NCBI RefSeq assembly: GCF_001399975.1
Contig: NZ_LKBD01000010.1
Location: forward strand, 1-64,000
Direction: 5' to 3'
Origin: Pseudoalteromonas sp. P1-9
Lineage (GTDB): Bacteria > Pseudomonadota > Gammaproteobacteria > Enterobacterales > Alteromonadaceae
Length of the DNA: 64,000 bases
Shown here: one piece after another, positions 16,116 to 24,911 of the stretch
Numbering within the stretch: position 1 is the stretch's first letter
Layout of the letters: each line of letters starts with the position of its first letter
The notes under the pieces: generated by a model
Databases searched by the model: none
The model's input: only the letters and a program-made list of their open reading frames with translations
What the model was told of the DNA's origin: nothing
Position numbers and translations under genes: made by a program

Positions 16116-16474
16116 CTTGGCTTTTGCCATGCAAGCGTAAGCGATACCGAGTCTGCAAAGCGCAATGCATGTGGCTTATCGATAGATACTTTGGCAAATG
16201 TCACACTTGAATGGCGATGACACTCTTCCAGTACATCAGCTACCAATTTTTCAAGCAGCAAAAAGTGGCCGTTTTCCACCAGCTCAATCACTGCTTTGGT
16301 TATGTCTTTGTAGTTTACCGCTTGGTCTACTTGGTCGGTAACACAGGCCATATCGGCCGGATAATGCACTTCAATATTAATCACCACGTCTTGCTTTTTT
16401 TCACGCTCTTCAGGGTTAAAGCCAATGTAAGTGCGCAGGCGTAAATTTGTTATATTTATAATCGCATTGAGCAT
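16112..16474 (-). CDS. folX: Dihydroneopterin triphosphate 2'-epimerase (FolX)
   Basis: This 120-residue T-fold enzyme closely matches E. coli FolX (IINITNLRLRTYIGFNPEE, NYKDITKAVIELVENGHFLLLEKL, HALRFADSVSLTLAW). It epimerises dihydroneopterin triphosphate to the monapterin form. The match to FolX is stronger than to FolB. It is the last gene of a three-gene operon folM-folE-folX, with two bases separating it from folE. That whole set provides the steps from GTP to tetrahydromonapterin. Confidence 0.9.
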   Translation of the reverse strand: MLNAIINITNLRLRTYIGFNPEEREKKQDVVINIEVHYPADMACVTDQVDQAVNYKDITKAVIELVENGHFLLLEKLVADVLEECHRHSSVTFAKVSIDKPHALRFADSVSLTLAWQKPS

Positions 16475-16476
16475 AG

Positions 16477-17031
16477 TTACCCCTTAACTAACTGCAAGAA
16501 TTCATTGCGGGTTTTTGGATCTTCACGGAAGTTACCCAACATTACCGACGTACGCATTTTAGAGTTTTGTTTCTCTACACCGCGCATCATCATGCACATG
16601 TGTTTAGCCTCAACAATAACACCTACCCCTTTCGCGTTAGTAACTTGTTGCACGGCTTCAGCAATTTGATGCGTAAGCTGTTCTTGAATTTGAAAGCGGC
16701 GTGCAAACATATCAACAATGCGCGCAAACTTTGATAACCCAAGTACTTTACCATCGGGAATATAGGCGATATGGCAACGACCAACAAAGGGTAATAGATG
16801 ATGCTCACACATAGAATACAGCTCGATATCTTGTATCAACACCATGTCGTCGGCATCTGAGGTAAACACTGCATTGTTGGTAATTTCGTCAAGCGTTTGA
16901 CGATAACCTTTTGTCAGGTACTCCATTGCCTTAGCCGCTCGTTTTGGCGTATCCAGCAGGCCTTCGCGCTCTGGATTCTCGCCAACCGCTTCAATAATTT
17001 GTCGGTAGTTTTCAGCTAGTTTCTTTTCCAT
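16477..17031 (-). CDS. folE: GTP cyclohydrolase I (FolE)
   Basis: This 184-residue T-fold enzyme converts GTP to 7,8-dihydroneopterin triphosphate, the first step of pterin and folate synthesis. The zinc ligands Cys75, His78 and Cys146 are present ([23 protein letters not shown]). The other signatures, [15 protein letters not shown] and [11 protein letters not shown], are intact. It is slightly shorter than the E. coli enzyme (about 222), mainly at the N terminus, as in many non-enteric bacteria. It is placed between folM and folX. It may be a pathway-dedicated copy alongside another folE elsewhere, but that cannot be judged here. Confidence 0.95.
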   Translation of the reverse strand: MEKKLAENYRQIIEAVGENPEREGLLDTPKRAAKAMEYLTKGYRQTLDEITNNAVFTSDADDMVLIQDIELYSMCEHHLLPFVGRCHIAYIPDGKVLGLSKFARIVDMFARRFQIQEQLTHQIAEAVQQVTNAKGVGVIVEAKHMCMMMRGVEKQNSKMRTSVMLGNFREDPKTRNEFLQLVKG

Positions 17032-17040
17032 TGTTCTGTC

Positions 17041-17748
17041 CTATTTTAGGTGGCGACCACCATCGAGTTGCAATGTGCGTCCTGTCATATAATTGCTGTT
17101 TAGAATCATTTCGATACCATTAATGATTTCTGCTGTGCCAGGCTCTAACGCCATAATCGATTTTTTCAGAGTTTTTGCTCGGTACGCTTCGTCATCATGG
17201 TCATTAAAAATAATTAATGACGGCGCAATCGAATTTACTTTCACTTTTGGCGCTAACTTGGCAGAAAATGAACGCGTTAAATTATCAAGCGCCGCTTTAC
17301 TTGCGGCATAAGCAATATGCTTTGGGCTACCTTTTTCAACAACGTAATCCGTAATATGGATAATATCACTGTGTTCGTAGCTGCTATTTTGTAATAAAGG
17401 CGTAAGTGCTAAGTTTAATAAATAAGGCACTTTTGCATGAATATTCATCATGTTATCAAATAAACTATTAAAGTCTGGGTTCTTACTTTCGCAATCCCAA
17501 CTTGATGCATTATGAATAATCGCACTGAGCTCGTTAGTATGGCTTTTAACTTGTTCTACCAACTTTTCTACGGCATCACTTTGCTCAAAGTCACATGCTA
17601 AACAAATAGCGCCAAGCTCCAACAACTCATTTACTGACGCATGTTTAGTGCGATAAGTAATAATCAGTTTGTCGCCTTTATTTAAAAAATGCTTTGCTAA
17701 ATCAAGGCCAATACGCTGCGCCGCGCCGGTAATTAATATTGTTGCCAT
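17041..17748 (-). CDS. folM: Dihydromonapterin reductase, short-chain dehydrogenase (FolM)
   Basis: This 235-residue short-chain dehydrogenase has the N-terminal NADPH motif TGAAQRIG (residues 7-14) and the catalytic Tyr and Lys in YAASKAALDN. The C-terminal NYMTGRTLQLDGGRHLK matches FolM proteins. FolM reduces dihydromonapterin to tetrahydromonapterin. It is the first gene of the folM-folE-folX operon, nine bases before folE. In Pseudomonas this cofactor serves phenylalanine hydroxylase, and no phhA is visible in this window. The gene is divergent from the TauE/SafE region. Confidence 0.9.
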   Translation of the reverse strand: MATILITGAAQRIGLDLAKHFLNKGDKLIITYRTKHASVNELLELGAICLACDFEQSDAVEKLVEQVKSHTNELSAIIHNASSWDCESKNPDFNSLFDNMMNIHAKVPYLLNLALTPLLQNSSYEHSDIIHITDYVVEKGSPKHIAYAASKAALDNLTRSFSAKLAPKVKVNSIAPSLIIFNDHDDEAYRAKTLKKSIMALEPGTAEIINGIEMILNSNYMTGRTLQLDGGRHLK

Positions 17749-17935
17749 ATAGTTTTAATAAATTATCGTTGAGGTTTTTTGTTTCTAATTTAACTATAAA
17801 CCTAACTTCTTGATTTATTAAGTGGTTAAGCAAATTAAACTAAATTACACGAGATTTATACTGTTTTTCGCGACGCTTAGATCTGTAACATGCCATTTAT
17901 TGGTGGCCTGCTTCAGTAAATTCATTTTTGAATTA

Positions 17936-18060
17936 GGGTCTGTTGACCTTTCAAGTTCGTTTTTACAGCAGCTTGATAGGGTTTTATACAAAGCTGGATC
18001 TGCGTGCCATATTCTATGTGAGTTAGCCGATAGCGCACACCAAGGTAACGCTTTAATTAT
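17936..18060 (+). mobile_element. Possible decayed IS end fused into the TauE/SafE upstream frame
   Basis: GGGTCTGTTGACCTTTCAAG at 17936-17955 has the look of an insertion-sequence terminal repeat. The following 100 bases are non-repetitive and could be the remains of such an element. They are translated in the longer open frame as FLQQLDRVLYKAGSACHILCELADSAHQG, which does not resemble any permease N terminus. No transposase fragment is recognisable with certainty. Confidence 0.3.
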
Positions 18061-18124
18061 TTACCTTGTCTTTGCATCAAATACTTTGCTATTTTGTAAG
18101 CAACCAACAATGACAGCGCTGTCT

Positions 18125-19018
18125 ATGAATTTTAAAAACCGAAGCTACCGTCAATACATTCCCCTTTTATTTTTAGCTAGCACTTATACTTGCTGGCTAT
18201 TCATGCAGGGAATAAACAGTGCCTTGGCTAATTTCATGTCGCAAATTAGTATTGCGATTACCATGGCGTTCGGGTCATTTGTTGCAGGCGGTACAGCGCT
18301 TGGCGGCGGTGCTGTTGCTTTTCCAGTCATGACTAAAGTGCTGGCAATTGAACCTGCTACTGCAAAAGTATTTTCACTCGCTATTCAGAGCTTTGGGATG
18401 ACAGCTGCCAGTCTCACCATTATATTTAGCGGCATCAAATATTACCGTTCGGTTGTATTACTTGCGCTTTTTGGCGCATTACCCGGCGTCGCTATCAGCT
18501 TGTTCTTTATTGCTGATCTTCTGCCTAGATTGGTCACAAAATCACTGTTTAGCGTTTTTTTATTAGTCTTTGCCATCACCCTGCTTCGTGCTCATTGGAA
18601 AGGTAAACAGCAGTTAGATATAGACTTAAGCTGTAAAAAGAAAAATGCCTTAGTGGTATTTGTGGCGTTTTTAGGCGGTATCGTTAGTGGCTTGATTGGC
18701 TCAGGGGCAGATATCGCTATTTTTGCCTTGTTAATGCTGCATTTTAAAGCTGATTTAAAAGTCGCGACTGCCACGTCAGTAATCGTTATGGCGGTAACAT
18801 CAGTATTTGCTAGCGGTATAAATTTCTTATATTTAAACGCGATAACCGCGCCAATATCTCAATATGTATTGGCGGCGATTCCGGTTGTTGTGGTAGGCGC
18901 ACCTCTTGGCGCTTACTGCTGCGCAAAAGTACCTAAATCGGTGTTATTAAGCTTTTTGCTAATGCTCATTGGTCTTGAAGTTGCCTTTACCTTATATGAA
19001 ATAATTGGCAACTTATAA
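18125..19018 (+). CDS. TauE/SafE-family anion (sulfite-type) permease
   Basis: This is a membrane protein of about 297 residues with eight or so membrane helices, built from the two repeated halves typical of TauE/SafE (FVAGGTALGGGAVAFPVMT and GGIVSGLIGSGADIAIFALLMLHF). The family exports or imports sulfite, sulfonates or sulfur-containing anions, and the substrate here is unknown. An open frame extends upstream to 17822, but its first about 100 residues contain no permease-like sequence and cover a possible IS remnant. I therefore choose the Met at 18125 (MNFKNRSYRQYIP). The Met at 18110 is an alternative, and neither has a strong ribosome binding site. Confidence 0.8.
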   Translation: MNFKNRSYRQYIPLLFLASTYTCWLFMQGINSALANFMSQISIAITMAFGSFVAGGTALGGGAVAFPVMTKVLAIEPATAKVFSLAIQSFGMTAASLTIIFSGIKYYRSVVLLALFGALPGVAISLFFIADLLPRLVTKSLFSVFLLVFAITLLRAHWKGKQQLDIDLSCKKKNALVVFVAFLGGIVSGLIGSGADIAIFALLMLHFKADLKVATATSVIVMAVTSVFASGINFLYLNAITAPISQYVLAAIPVVVVGAPLGAYCCAKVPKSVLLSFLLMLIGLEVAFTLYEIIGNL

Positions 19019-19029
19019 AACTCTTCAGG

Positions 19030-19230
19030 TTACTCAGGTAAACGTTCAGAGCTGCGTATTTGGTCGTCAAATAGTACGTCATTATCGGCAACATCTAATC
19101 CCATACAATCTCGCAACGCTTCAAAACAATCTATATTGGCTTGCGCCCACATAATATCATCAGCCGTCACTTTAAGACGTCCTTCGCTTTGCGCTCTTTG
19201 CATCGCTAACATTTCAATTAACGTTGTCAT
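19030..19230 (-). CDS. Small conserved-looking protein of 66 residues, function unknown
   Basis: The product is a 66-residue acidic, soluble protein (MTTLIEMLAMQRAQSEG... VLFDDQIRSSERLPE). It is predicted mostly helical and has two Cys residues. It starts nine bases after the stop of the diguanylate cyclase gene, so the two are almost certainly one operon. No family is recognised. By context it could be an accessory or regulator of the cyclase. Convergent with the TauE/SafE gene. Confidence 0.65.
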   Translation of the reverse strand: MTTLIEMLAMQRAQSEGRLKVTADDIMWAQANIDCFEALRDCMGLDVADNDVLFDDQIRSSERLPE

Positions 19231-19239
19231 CGCTGTTCC

Positions 19240-20271
19240 TTAAGCAACAATAATGCAGTTTCTACCTGATTCTTTCGCTTTATACAGTGCTTTATCTGCA
19301 CGCTCGAGAAGCATTTCACACGATTCACCATCAAACTCAGCCACACCAAAGCTGGCTGAAATACTGCGCAATGATTTACCTGTTTTATTGTCTTTTAACG
19401 CCAAACGTTCAATATCGACACGAATTTTTTCTAAATAATTAACCGCTGAGCGCTTGTCTTTAAACTGGCTCAAAATACAAAACTCTTCTCCACCATAGCG
19501 ATACGCAGCATTCAGTTCATCGGCGTGTTTTTTTAATCTTTCAGCAACCACTTTTAGTACGAGGTCGCCTTTTTGATGACCGAAATCATCGTTAAACTGT
19601 TTAAAATTATCGATATCCACAATGGTTAAATAGAGCTTTAAAACACTGTGGTGACTGTTACACAATAAGTCGAGATCTTCATCGAATGACTTACGGTTAT
19701 TAAGGCCTGTTAAACCATCTTTCGATGCCGCTCTTTTCGATTCATTGAGCTCGCTGCGCAGCTTGGAAATCTCTTGATATGCAGCACGTAATTGCTGCTG
19801 AAAACGCTCGGTTGTATGCTGCATGCTTTTTGATTCTTCCGACAGCTTATTAACTAATTCTAAAATATCTCGTTCTGATGCGTCTTCTTTTGTAAAATCG
19901 CTCAGCTCTTGATTACATGAACTCAAAACTTCACTAAAGTCATTGGCTGAATTTAAGGTTTGCCCAACGTTTTTTTCAACCTCTGCAACAACCGCATTAA
20001 TGTCTTCAGCAACTGAATCAAACAGCTCAAGATCTTTGTCTGATAAAAACTCTTCAAATAAATCCCGTGACAGTGCAGGCGGGCAAGTACCAAAGGTTCT
20101 TAACGCAGAATCCAGCTTTTGATTTAACTTGGGATGGTTACCAGATACATAGCTATACCAAAGCGCATAATTTGCGGGCGTAACCGCAATATTGTACTTA
20201 ACCATTAACGGCACTGCTTTGCGTAAACACTCCGCTGAGTGAGATAAGGTATTTTTCAAACGAAACTCCAC
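19240..20271 (-). CDS. Soluble diguanylate cyclase (GGDEF domain)
   Basis: This 343-residue cytoplasmic protein makes cyclic di-GMP from two GTP. The N-terminal region (about 1-120) contains the NYALWYSYVSGNHP motif shared by a group of soluble cyclases. A coiled coil (about 130-182) then leads into the GGDEF domain (about 183-343). The active-site loop is GGEEF at 260-264 with metal-binding Asp219. The residues five positions before it are DELN, so the RxxD product-inhibition site is absent. The cyclase is therefore likely active and not feedback-inhibited. It is followed in an operon by the 66-residue small gene. Confidence 0.92.
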   Translation of the reverse strand: MEFRLKNTLSHSAECLRKAVPLMVKYNIAVTPANYALWYSYVSGNHPKLNQKLDSALRTFGTCPPALSRDLFEEFLSDKDLELFDSVAEDINAVVAEVEKNVGQTLNSANDFSEVLSSCNQELSDFTKEDASERDILELVNKLSEESKSMQHTTERFQQQLRAAYQEISKLRSELNESKRAASKDGLTGLNNRKSFDEDLDLLCNSHHSVLKLYLTIVDIDNFKQFNDDFGHQKGDLVLKVVAERLKKHADELNAAYRYGGEEFCILSQFKDKRSAVNYLEKIRVDIERLALKDNKTGKSLRSISASFGVAEFDGESCEMLLERADKALYKAKESGRNCIIVA

Positions 20272-20404
20272 TTTATAATCCTTATGCGTTCCGTAGCTAT
20301 AATTCGTGTACGATTTTTAGCCGCAATATAAGTGTACTTAAAAAGTGTAGTCGAGGAAAATTGAATTGCTAAAAACTATTCAGATTTATAGCCATTTAAA
20401 GCAA

Positions 20405-20434
20405 TTAAAAAAGCCCTAATAAATAGGGCTTTTT
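20405..20434. terminator. Intrinsic terminator after the RND operon
   Basis: The arms AAAAAAGCCCT and AGGGCTTTTT flank a 7-base loop, with T-runs on both strands. It lies three bases beyond the stop of the minus-strand RND permease gene and ends the MFP-RND transcript. Confidence 0.9.
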
Positions 20435-20437
20435 CAG

Positions 20438-23400
20438 TTAATTTTGCAAGCTGGTTTTCCTTCCAAGAAGGTTGGTGATTTTATTCCATAACCAAATAAA
20501 CCCATTACCAAGATCTTGTAAGATAAGGTACATACATGGCACTAGCACGAGTGTTACCAATGTGGCAAACAGCACCGAGAAGCCAAGAGCAACCGCCATT
20601 GGGATAACAAAGCGCGCTTGTAAGCTGGTTTCAAACATAATTGGCAATACCCCAACAAACGTGGTGATTGAGGTCAGTGTAATTGCGCGAAAACGTGCAC
20701 ACCCCGCTTTTGTTACCGCCTCTTTTATCGATGCGCCTTGCGCTCGCATTTGGTTAACAAAATCGGTCATAACTAGGGAATCATTAATAACCACCCCGGC
20801 TGCAGCAATAAGACCAAAGGTCGACATCAATGAAATATCTAAACCAAACGAGAAATGACCCCAAATTGCTCCCACCATACTAAATGGAATCACCGACATA
20901 ATAATTAACGGCTGGAAATAACTCTTCAGTGGCACTGCCAGCAAAATATAAACAATAAACATACCAGCTACGAAAAACAGTTTCTGCTCATTGGCCTGCG
21001 CTTGCTGCTCTTCAATTGAGCCGCCAAGTTCAGATTTTACTGTTGGGAATTGCTCTTTAAGTTGTGGAAGTAACTCATCTTTAACCGATTTGACAACGGC
21101 GTCAGGCTCAACCACTTCTTCATCAATCGCGCCCCAAATATACACACTGCGATAACCGCCTTCACGGCGAATATAACTAATACCCGGCTTTTCAACTAAA
21201 TCAACAACATCACCTAGCATAACTTCTTTGCCGCCAGGTGTTGTGATAACGGTATATTTAAGTGACGAGTACGCTTCGCGTGTTAATTTAGGATAACGCA
21301 CCATTACCCGCACTTCTTCACCATTACGAATGACTCGCTGCGCTTCGCCACCATAAAAACTCGCGCCTACCTGATTAGCAATATTGGCAAGATTAAGCCC
21401 TAGATCGTACGCAACAGGCTTTAAGCTGATTTGCACTTCTTTGCTGGCAGGGTCGATTGTCGAGCTAATATCAAACAAGCCTTTTTGTTGTTGCAGCATC
21501 GCAATAAACTGACGACCTGCGGCGTTTAAAGTATCGATATCAGGCCCAAATAACAGATAACCAAATTCACCATCATTGCCGCCACCGTTTACATCATCTT
21601 GAATATTAATTGATTTAAGCCCCGGAATTTCGGGTAGTGCTTCACGCCAACGACGCGACAGTTCAAAGGTGTTGTATGGCCTTAATTCTTCATCAACCAA
21701 AGGAACAACAAGTTGGCCTTCGGTACGACCTTGGTTAAACACCAACATATCGCGGATCATGGTTTGGCCGGTATTTGCTTGGGTTTCTTTGTCTATTTGT
21801 GTGATCACAGCTTCAATTGTTTGCAACGCTGAAATAGTTTGCATATCTGAAACGTTATCGTTCATTTCAATACGAATTGTTGGGAAGTCGTGTGGCACTT
21901 TTGGTGTTGGTACAACGCGCACATAATTGCCTGCTAGCAAACCAACACTAATCATTAGTAACGCAACAAAAACGGCAAATACAGCGTAGCGCCATTCTAC
22001 ACACTTAATAACAAAACGCTGATAAGGGCCATTTACAAAGCCAAAAAAGCGCTTGTTAAACTTGGCTCTGAAGCCATCTGTTTTTACTTCACTAAAATGG
22101 GTGTGCGCCAAGTGGGCGGGTAAAATTAGCTTAGATTCAATCAAGCTAAAGATTAAGCACAAAATAGAAACTGCAGCGATACTGACAAAAAATGCACTTT
22201 CAGGTCCACTTGATAGCGTAAACGGCGCAAATACCGCAATGGTGGTCAGTACACCAAAAGTAGCAGGTGTCGCTACCCGCTGCGCACCACGCACCACACT
22301 TGTTACGCCGGGGCCGGACCGTTCAATTTCACTATAGGCACTTTCGCCAATTACAATGGCATCATCAACCACAATACCCAGCACCATAATAAAGGCGAAA
22401 AGCGATACAATATTAATGCTTACGCCGACCATCGGCATCATCATCATGGCACCCAAGAAGCACACTGGCAGACCCACCATCACCCAAAGCGCCAATTTAA
22501 AACGTAAGAATAGGGTTAGCATTAAGGCTACTAAAATCGCACCTTGAAATAGGTTTTTCAGCATCATATCGAGACGCGCATTGAGGTAGTATGTCATATC
22601 AACAATGCTTTCAAGCTGCACGCCCGGTGGCAGTGTTTTATTGCGCTCTTCAATATAGCGGTTTACCGATTCCGCTACTGGAATCATATTCTGGTCTTTC
22701 GTTGCTTTTACCGACAAAGAAATCGCATTGGCACCCGACATTTGGAAATAGCGTTCACCTTCAACAAATTGGTCTTTAATTTCCGCAATATCACCCAGCA
22801 ATACTTTTGCGCCATTGCTGCCCACCTTCACGGGGATCTGACGGAATTCATCGCCTTTATAAAACTGATTTTCCACACGCACAGAAATAATGCCCGAGTC
22901 GGTTTTCAGTTGGCCTGCTGAAATGTTGGCAGAATAACGACGAATCGCATCACTTACTTGGCTTAAGGTAAGATTATATTTGCGCAGCTGATCGGGTTGA
23001 ATTTCAACCGCTATCTCATCGTCTGGCGTGCTTAAGTTAACCAATGACACATTTTTTAATTGCAGCAATTCCGTCTCAACTTGGCGCGCAATTGGTTTTA
23101 GCTGAGTGAGCGGTAAATCACCGACTAACGCCATATTGATAACATCTTGCTGAAATTCTATCTGCGAAACGGTAACGGGCTCCATGCCAGCGGGGAAAGT
23201 GGCAATACCATCAACTCTCAGCTTTACTTTATCGAGTACTTCAGCCAAGTTTTTATCAGGGTCGATCTCTAGAGTTACACTACCGCCATTACGAAACGCA
23301 CGCGAAATGCTTTTTTCAATTTCAGTAATGTCTTTAATCGACTCTTCAATCTTGATTAAAATGCCTTCTTCAATTTCTTGTGGCGAGGCGCCTGGGTAGT

Positions 23401-23566
23401 TGGCATTAACCGTAATATAGTTAATTTCAATGCTGGGAAACATTTGTCGCTGAATCGTTGCGTAGCTCACAATGCCCATTAAAATAATGAAAAGCATCAT
23501 TAAGTTGGCGGCAACTGAGTTATTGGCAAAAAAGGCAATTAGCCCCGTTTGTTGATTGTGTTTCAT
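20438..23566 (-). CDS. RND efflux permease (AcrB/MexB-type, HAE1-like)
   Basis: This 1042-residue inner-membrane resistance-nodulation-division pump uses proton-motive force to export drugs or toxic compounds through a tripartite complex. It has the expected 12-helix layout. An N-terminal helix (about 10-30) is followed by a periplasmic porter loop, helices 2-6 with FAFIMVLGIVVDDAIVIGE (helix 4 with its Asp-Asp proton-relay pair), a second porter loop, and C-terminal helices with AAGVVINDSLVMTDFVNQ. The length is normal. It is nine bases downstream of the membrane fusion protein gene. No outer-membrane TolC gene is adjacent, so a TolC encoded elsewhere is needed. The substrates are unknown. 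Confidence 0.93.
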   Translation of the reverse strand: MKHNQQTGLIAFFANNSVAANLMMLFIILMGIVSYATIQRQMFPSIEINYITVNANYPGASPQEIEEGILIKIEESIKDITEIEKSISRAFRNGGSVTLEIDPDKNLAEVLDKVKLRVDGIATFPAGMEPVTVSQIEFQQDVINMALVGDLPLTQLKPIARQVETELLQLKNVSLVNLSTPDDEIAVEIQPDQLRKYNLTLSQVSDAIRRYSANISAGQLKTDSGIISVRVENQFYKGDEFRQIPVKVGSNGAKVLLGDIAEIKDQFVEGERYFQMSGANAISLSVKATKDQNMIPVAESVNRYIEERNKTLPPGVQLESIVDMTYYLNARLDMMLKNLFQGAILVALMLTLFLRFKLALWVMVGLPVCFLGAMMMMPMVGVSINIVSLFAFIMVLGIVVDDAIVIGESAYSEIERSGPGVTSVVRGAQRVATPATFGVLTTIAVFAPFTLSSGPESAFFVSIAAVSILCLIFSLIESKLILPAHLAHTHFSEVKTDGFRAKFNKRFFGFVNGPYQRFVIKCVEWRYAVFAVFVALLMISVGLLAGNYVRVVPTPKVPHDFPTIRIEMNDNVSDMQTISALQTIEAVITQIDKETQANTGQTMIRDMLVFNQGRTEGQLVVPLVDEELRPYNTFELSRRWREALPEIPGLKSINIQDDVNGGGNDGEFGYLLFGPDIDTLNAAGRQFIAMLQQQKGLFDISSTIDPASKEVQISLKPVAYDLGLNLANIANQVGASFYGGEAQRVIRNGEEVRVMVRYPKLTREAYSSLKYTVITTPGGKEVMLGDVVDLVEKPGISYIRREGGYRSVYIWGAIDEEVVEPDAVVKSVKDELLPQLKEQFPTVKSELGGSIEEQQAQANEQKLFFVAGMFIVYILLAVPLKSYFQPLIIMSVIPFSMVGAIWGHFSFGLDISLMSTFGLIAAAGVVINDSLVMTDFVNQMRAQGASIKEAVTKAGCARFRAITLTSITTFVGVLPIMFETSLQARFVIPMAVALGFSVLFATLVTLVLVPCMYLILQDLGNGFIWLWNKITNLLGRKTSLQN

Positions 23567-23575
23567 GGTTTGCCC

Positions 23576-24724
23576 TTACTTTAGCGCTTCGCTTGATTTA
23601 CTTGCTGCTAGCTTTACCGCCATGCCCTGCTGCGGGTATTCAGGCAGTGTTAGTACCAGCTTCTCATCATTAGTAAGGCCTTTATCAATCAAAAAGAATG
23701 CCCCTTCACTGCGCAATATATTTACTTCTTTGGCTTGCAGCTTTTGTTCGTTATCAACAACCCATACAGTACGGTTATTCACAAGCTCTTGTGGCAATTT
23801 AAATACTTGCGATAGTTGCTGACCGCTAAACGACACTTCTACATATTTACCAAATTTTAAGTCGCTACCTTGGCTTTTAAGATTATATGGATCGTCAACC
23901 TGAACCACGATATGGCTCATTCGCGTTGCACTATCAATTACCCCTAAGTCACGCGCAATTTTACCTTGGCGAGCAAAGCCATTAACGCCTTTATAAGAGA
24001 TATCTACGGGTGTTTCAGCAAGCGGTGAAGGCAAAAATAAACTATCAAAACCAGCAATCGGTACAATGATTTCAGCGGTTTCAATATTGTTTAGCTGGGC
24101 CACTTGAGTTCCTTTATTAACAAACTGGCCAACGCCAATATCACGCGAAATAATTAGCGCATCGTAAGGTGCTTTTACTTCGCAATCAGCAAGGTCGCGC
24201 TGTGCGCGCATTAATGCAGCTTGTGCTGATTTTACTTGTGCTTGTGCGCTAAGCACTTGTGGTTTTCTTAAGAATAAATCGGTGCGTGGTTTATTCGGAA
24301 AGCGTTTGGCTTCATCTTCCGCAACTTGTGCTTTTGCTTGCTCTTCTATCAATGCTGCTTGTGCGCTAGTAAGTGCGGCTTCGGCTTGCAACAATGCAGC
24401 CTGATAATTATCTTTTTCAATGGTGAATAACACTTCACCACGTTTTACTAAGCCACCCGCGACAAAGTTCTTATGCCAAGACATCACTTCGCCCGAAACT
24501 TGCGCCGCTAAACGCGTTGTTTCAAGTGGCTTTACCTCGCCAAAACTGGTTAATACAACTTGATGCTCAACCGCTTTTAATGTTGAAACACTTACCGTAG
24601 GACGGGTATCAACAGGCTTTTTCTCGCCATCATCCGCGGCGCTTGCTTTGATTAAACTAAAACCTAAGGCTCCGATAATAAAAATACCAATTGGTACTAA
24701 AATTTTGACGAGTAACGCTTTCAT
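23576..24724 (-). CDS. RND efflux membrane fusion (periplasmic adaptor) protein
   Basis: This 382-residue adaptor of the RND tripartite pump is anchored by an N-terminal membrane helix (about 8-28). Barrel-sandwich-hybrid halves flank a long alpha-hairpin (about 110-180: Ala/Gln-rich QAEAALTSAQAALIEEQAKAQ). A beta-barrel domain with DSATRMSHIVVQVDDP follows. A good ribosome binding site (AGGAAG) precedes the ATG. It is the first gene of the operon with the RND permease. A divergent amidohydrolase gene starts about 190 bases away. Confidence 0.92.
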   Translation of the reverse strand: MKALLVKILVPIGIFIIGALGFSLIKASAADDGEKKPVDTRPTVSVSTLKAVEHQVVLTSFGEVKPLETTRLAAQVSGEVMSWHKNFVAGGLVKRGEVLFTIEKDNYQAALLQAEAALTSAQAALIEEQAKAQVAEDEAKRFPNKPRTDLFLRKPQVLSAQAQVKSAQAALMRAQRDLADCEVKAPYDALIISRDIGVGQFVNKGTQVAQLNNIETAEIIVPIAGFDSLFLPSPLAETPVDISYKGVNGFARQGKIARDLGVIDSATRMSHIVVQVDDPYNLKSQGSDLKFGKYVEVSFSGQQLSQVFKLPQELVNNRTVWVVDNEQKLQAKEVNILRSEGAFFLIDKGLTNDEKLVLTLPEYPQQGMAVKLAASKSSEALK

Positions 24725-24911
24725 TTATGACTTCCTGTTGATTTTATACACGCTAAATATAACCCAATTTTTCAGATAATTTTAGCCTATGACCATGATG
24801 TTACGTTTATTTTTGCCGTGTGGATTTTTACCTTGGTTAATTATCGATTTTTTCTTCACTATTGCGAATAGCTATGGGATAACAAATAAAAATCAGCAGG
24901 AATTTGTAATT

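Noticed and set aside
17822..19018. Full-length 398-residue reading of the TauE/SafE frame
   Set aside because: The first 100 residues have no permease features and cover a possible IS remnant, while the family typically begins near the Met at 18110-18125.
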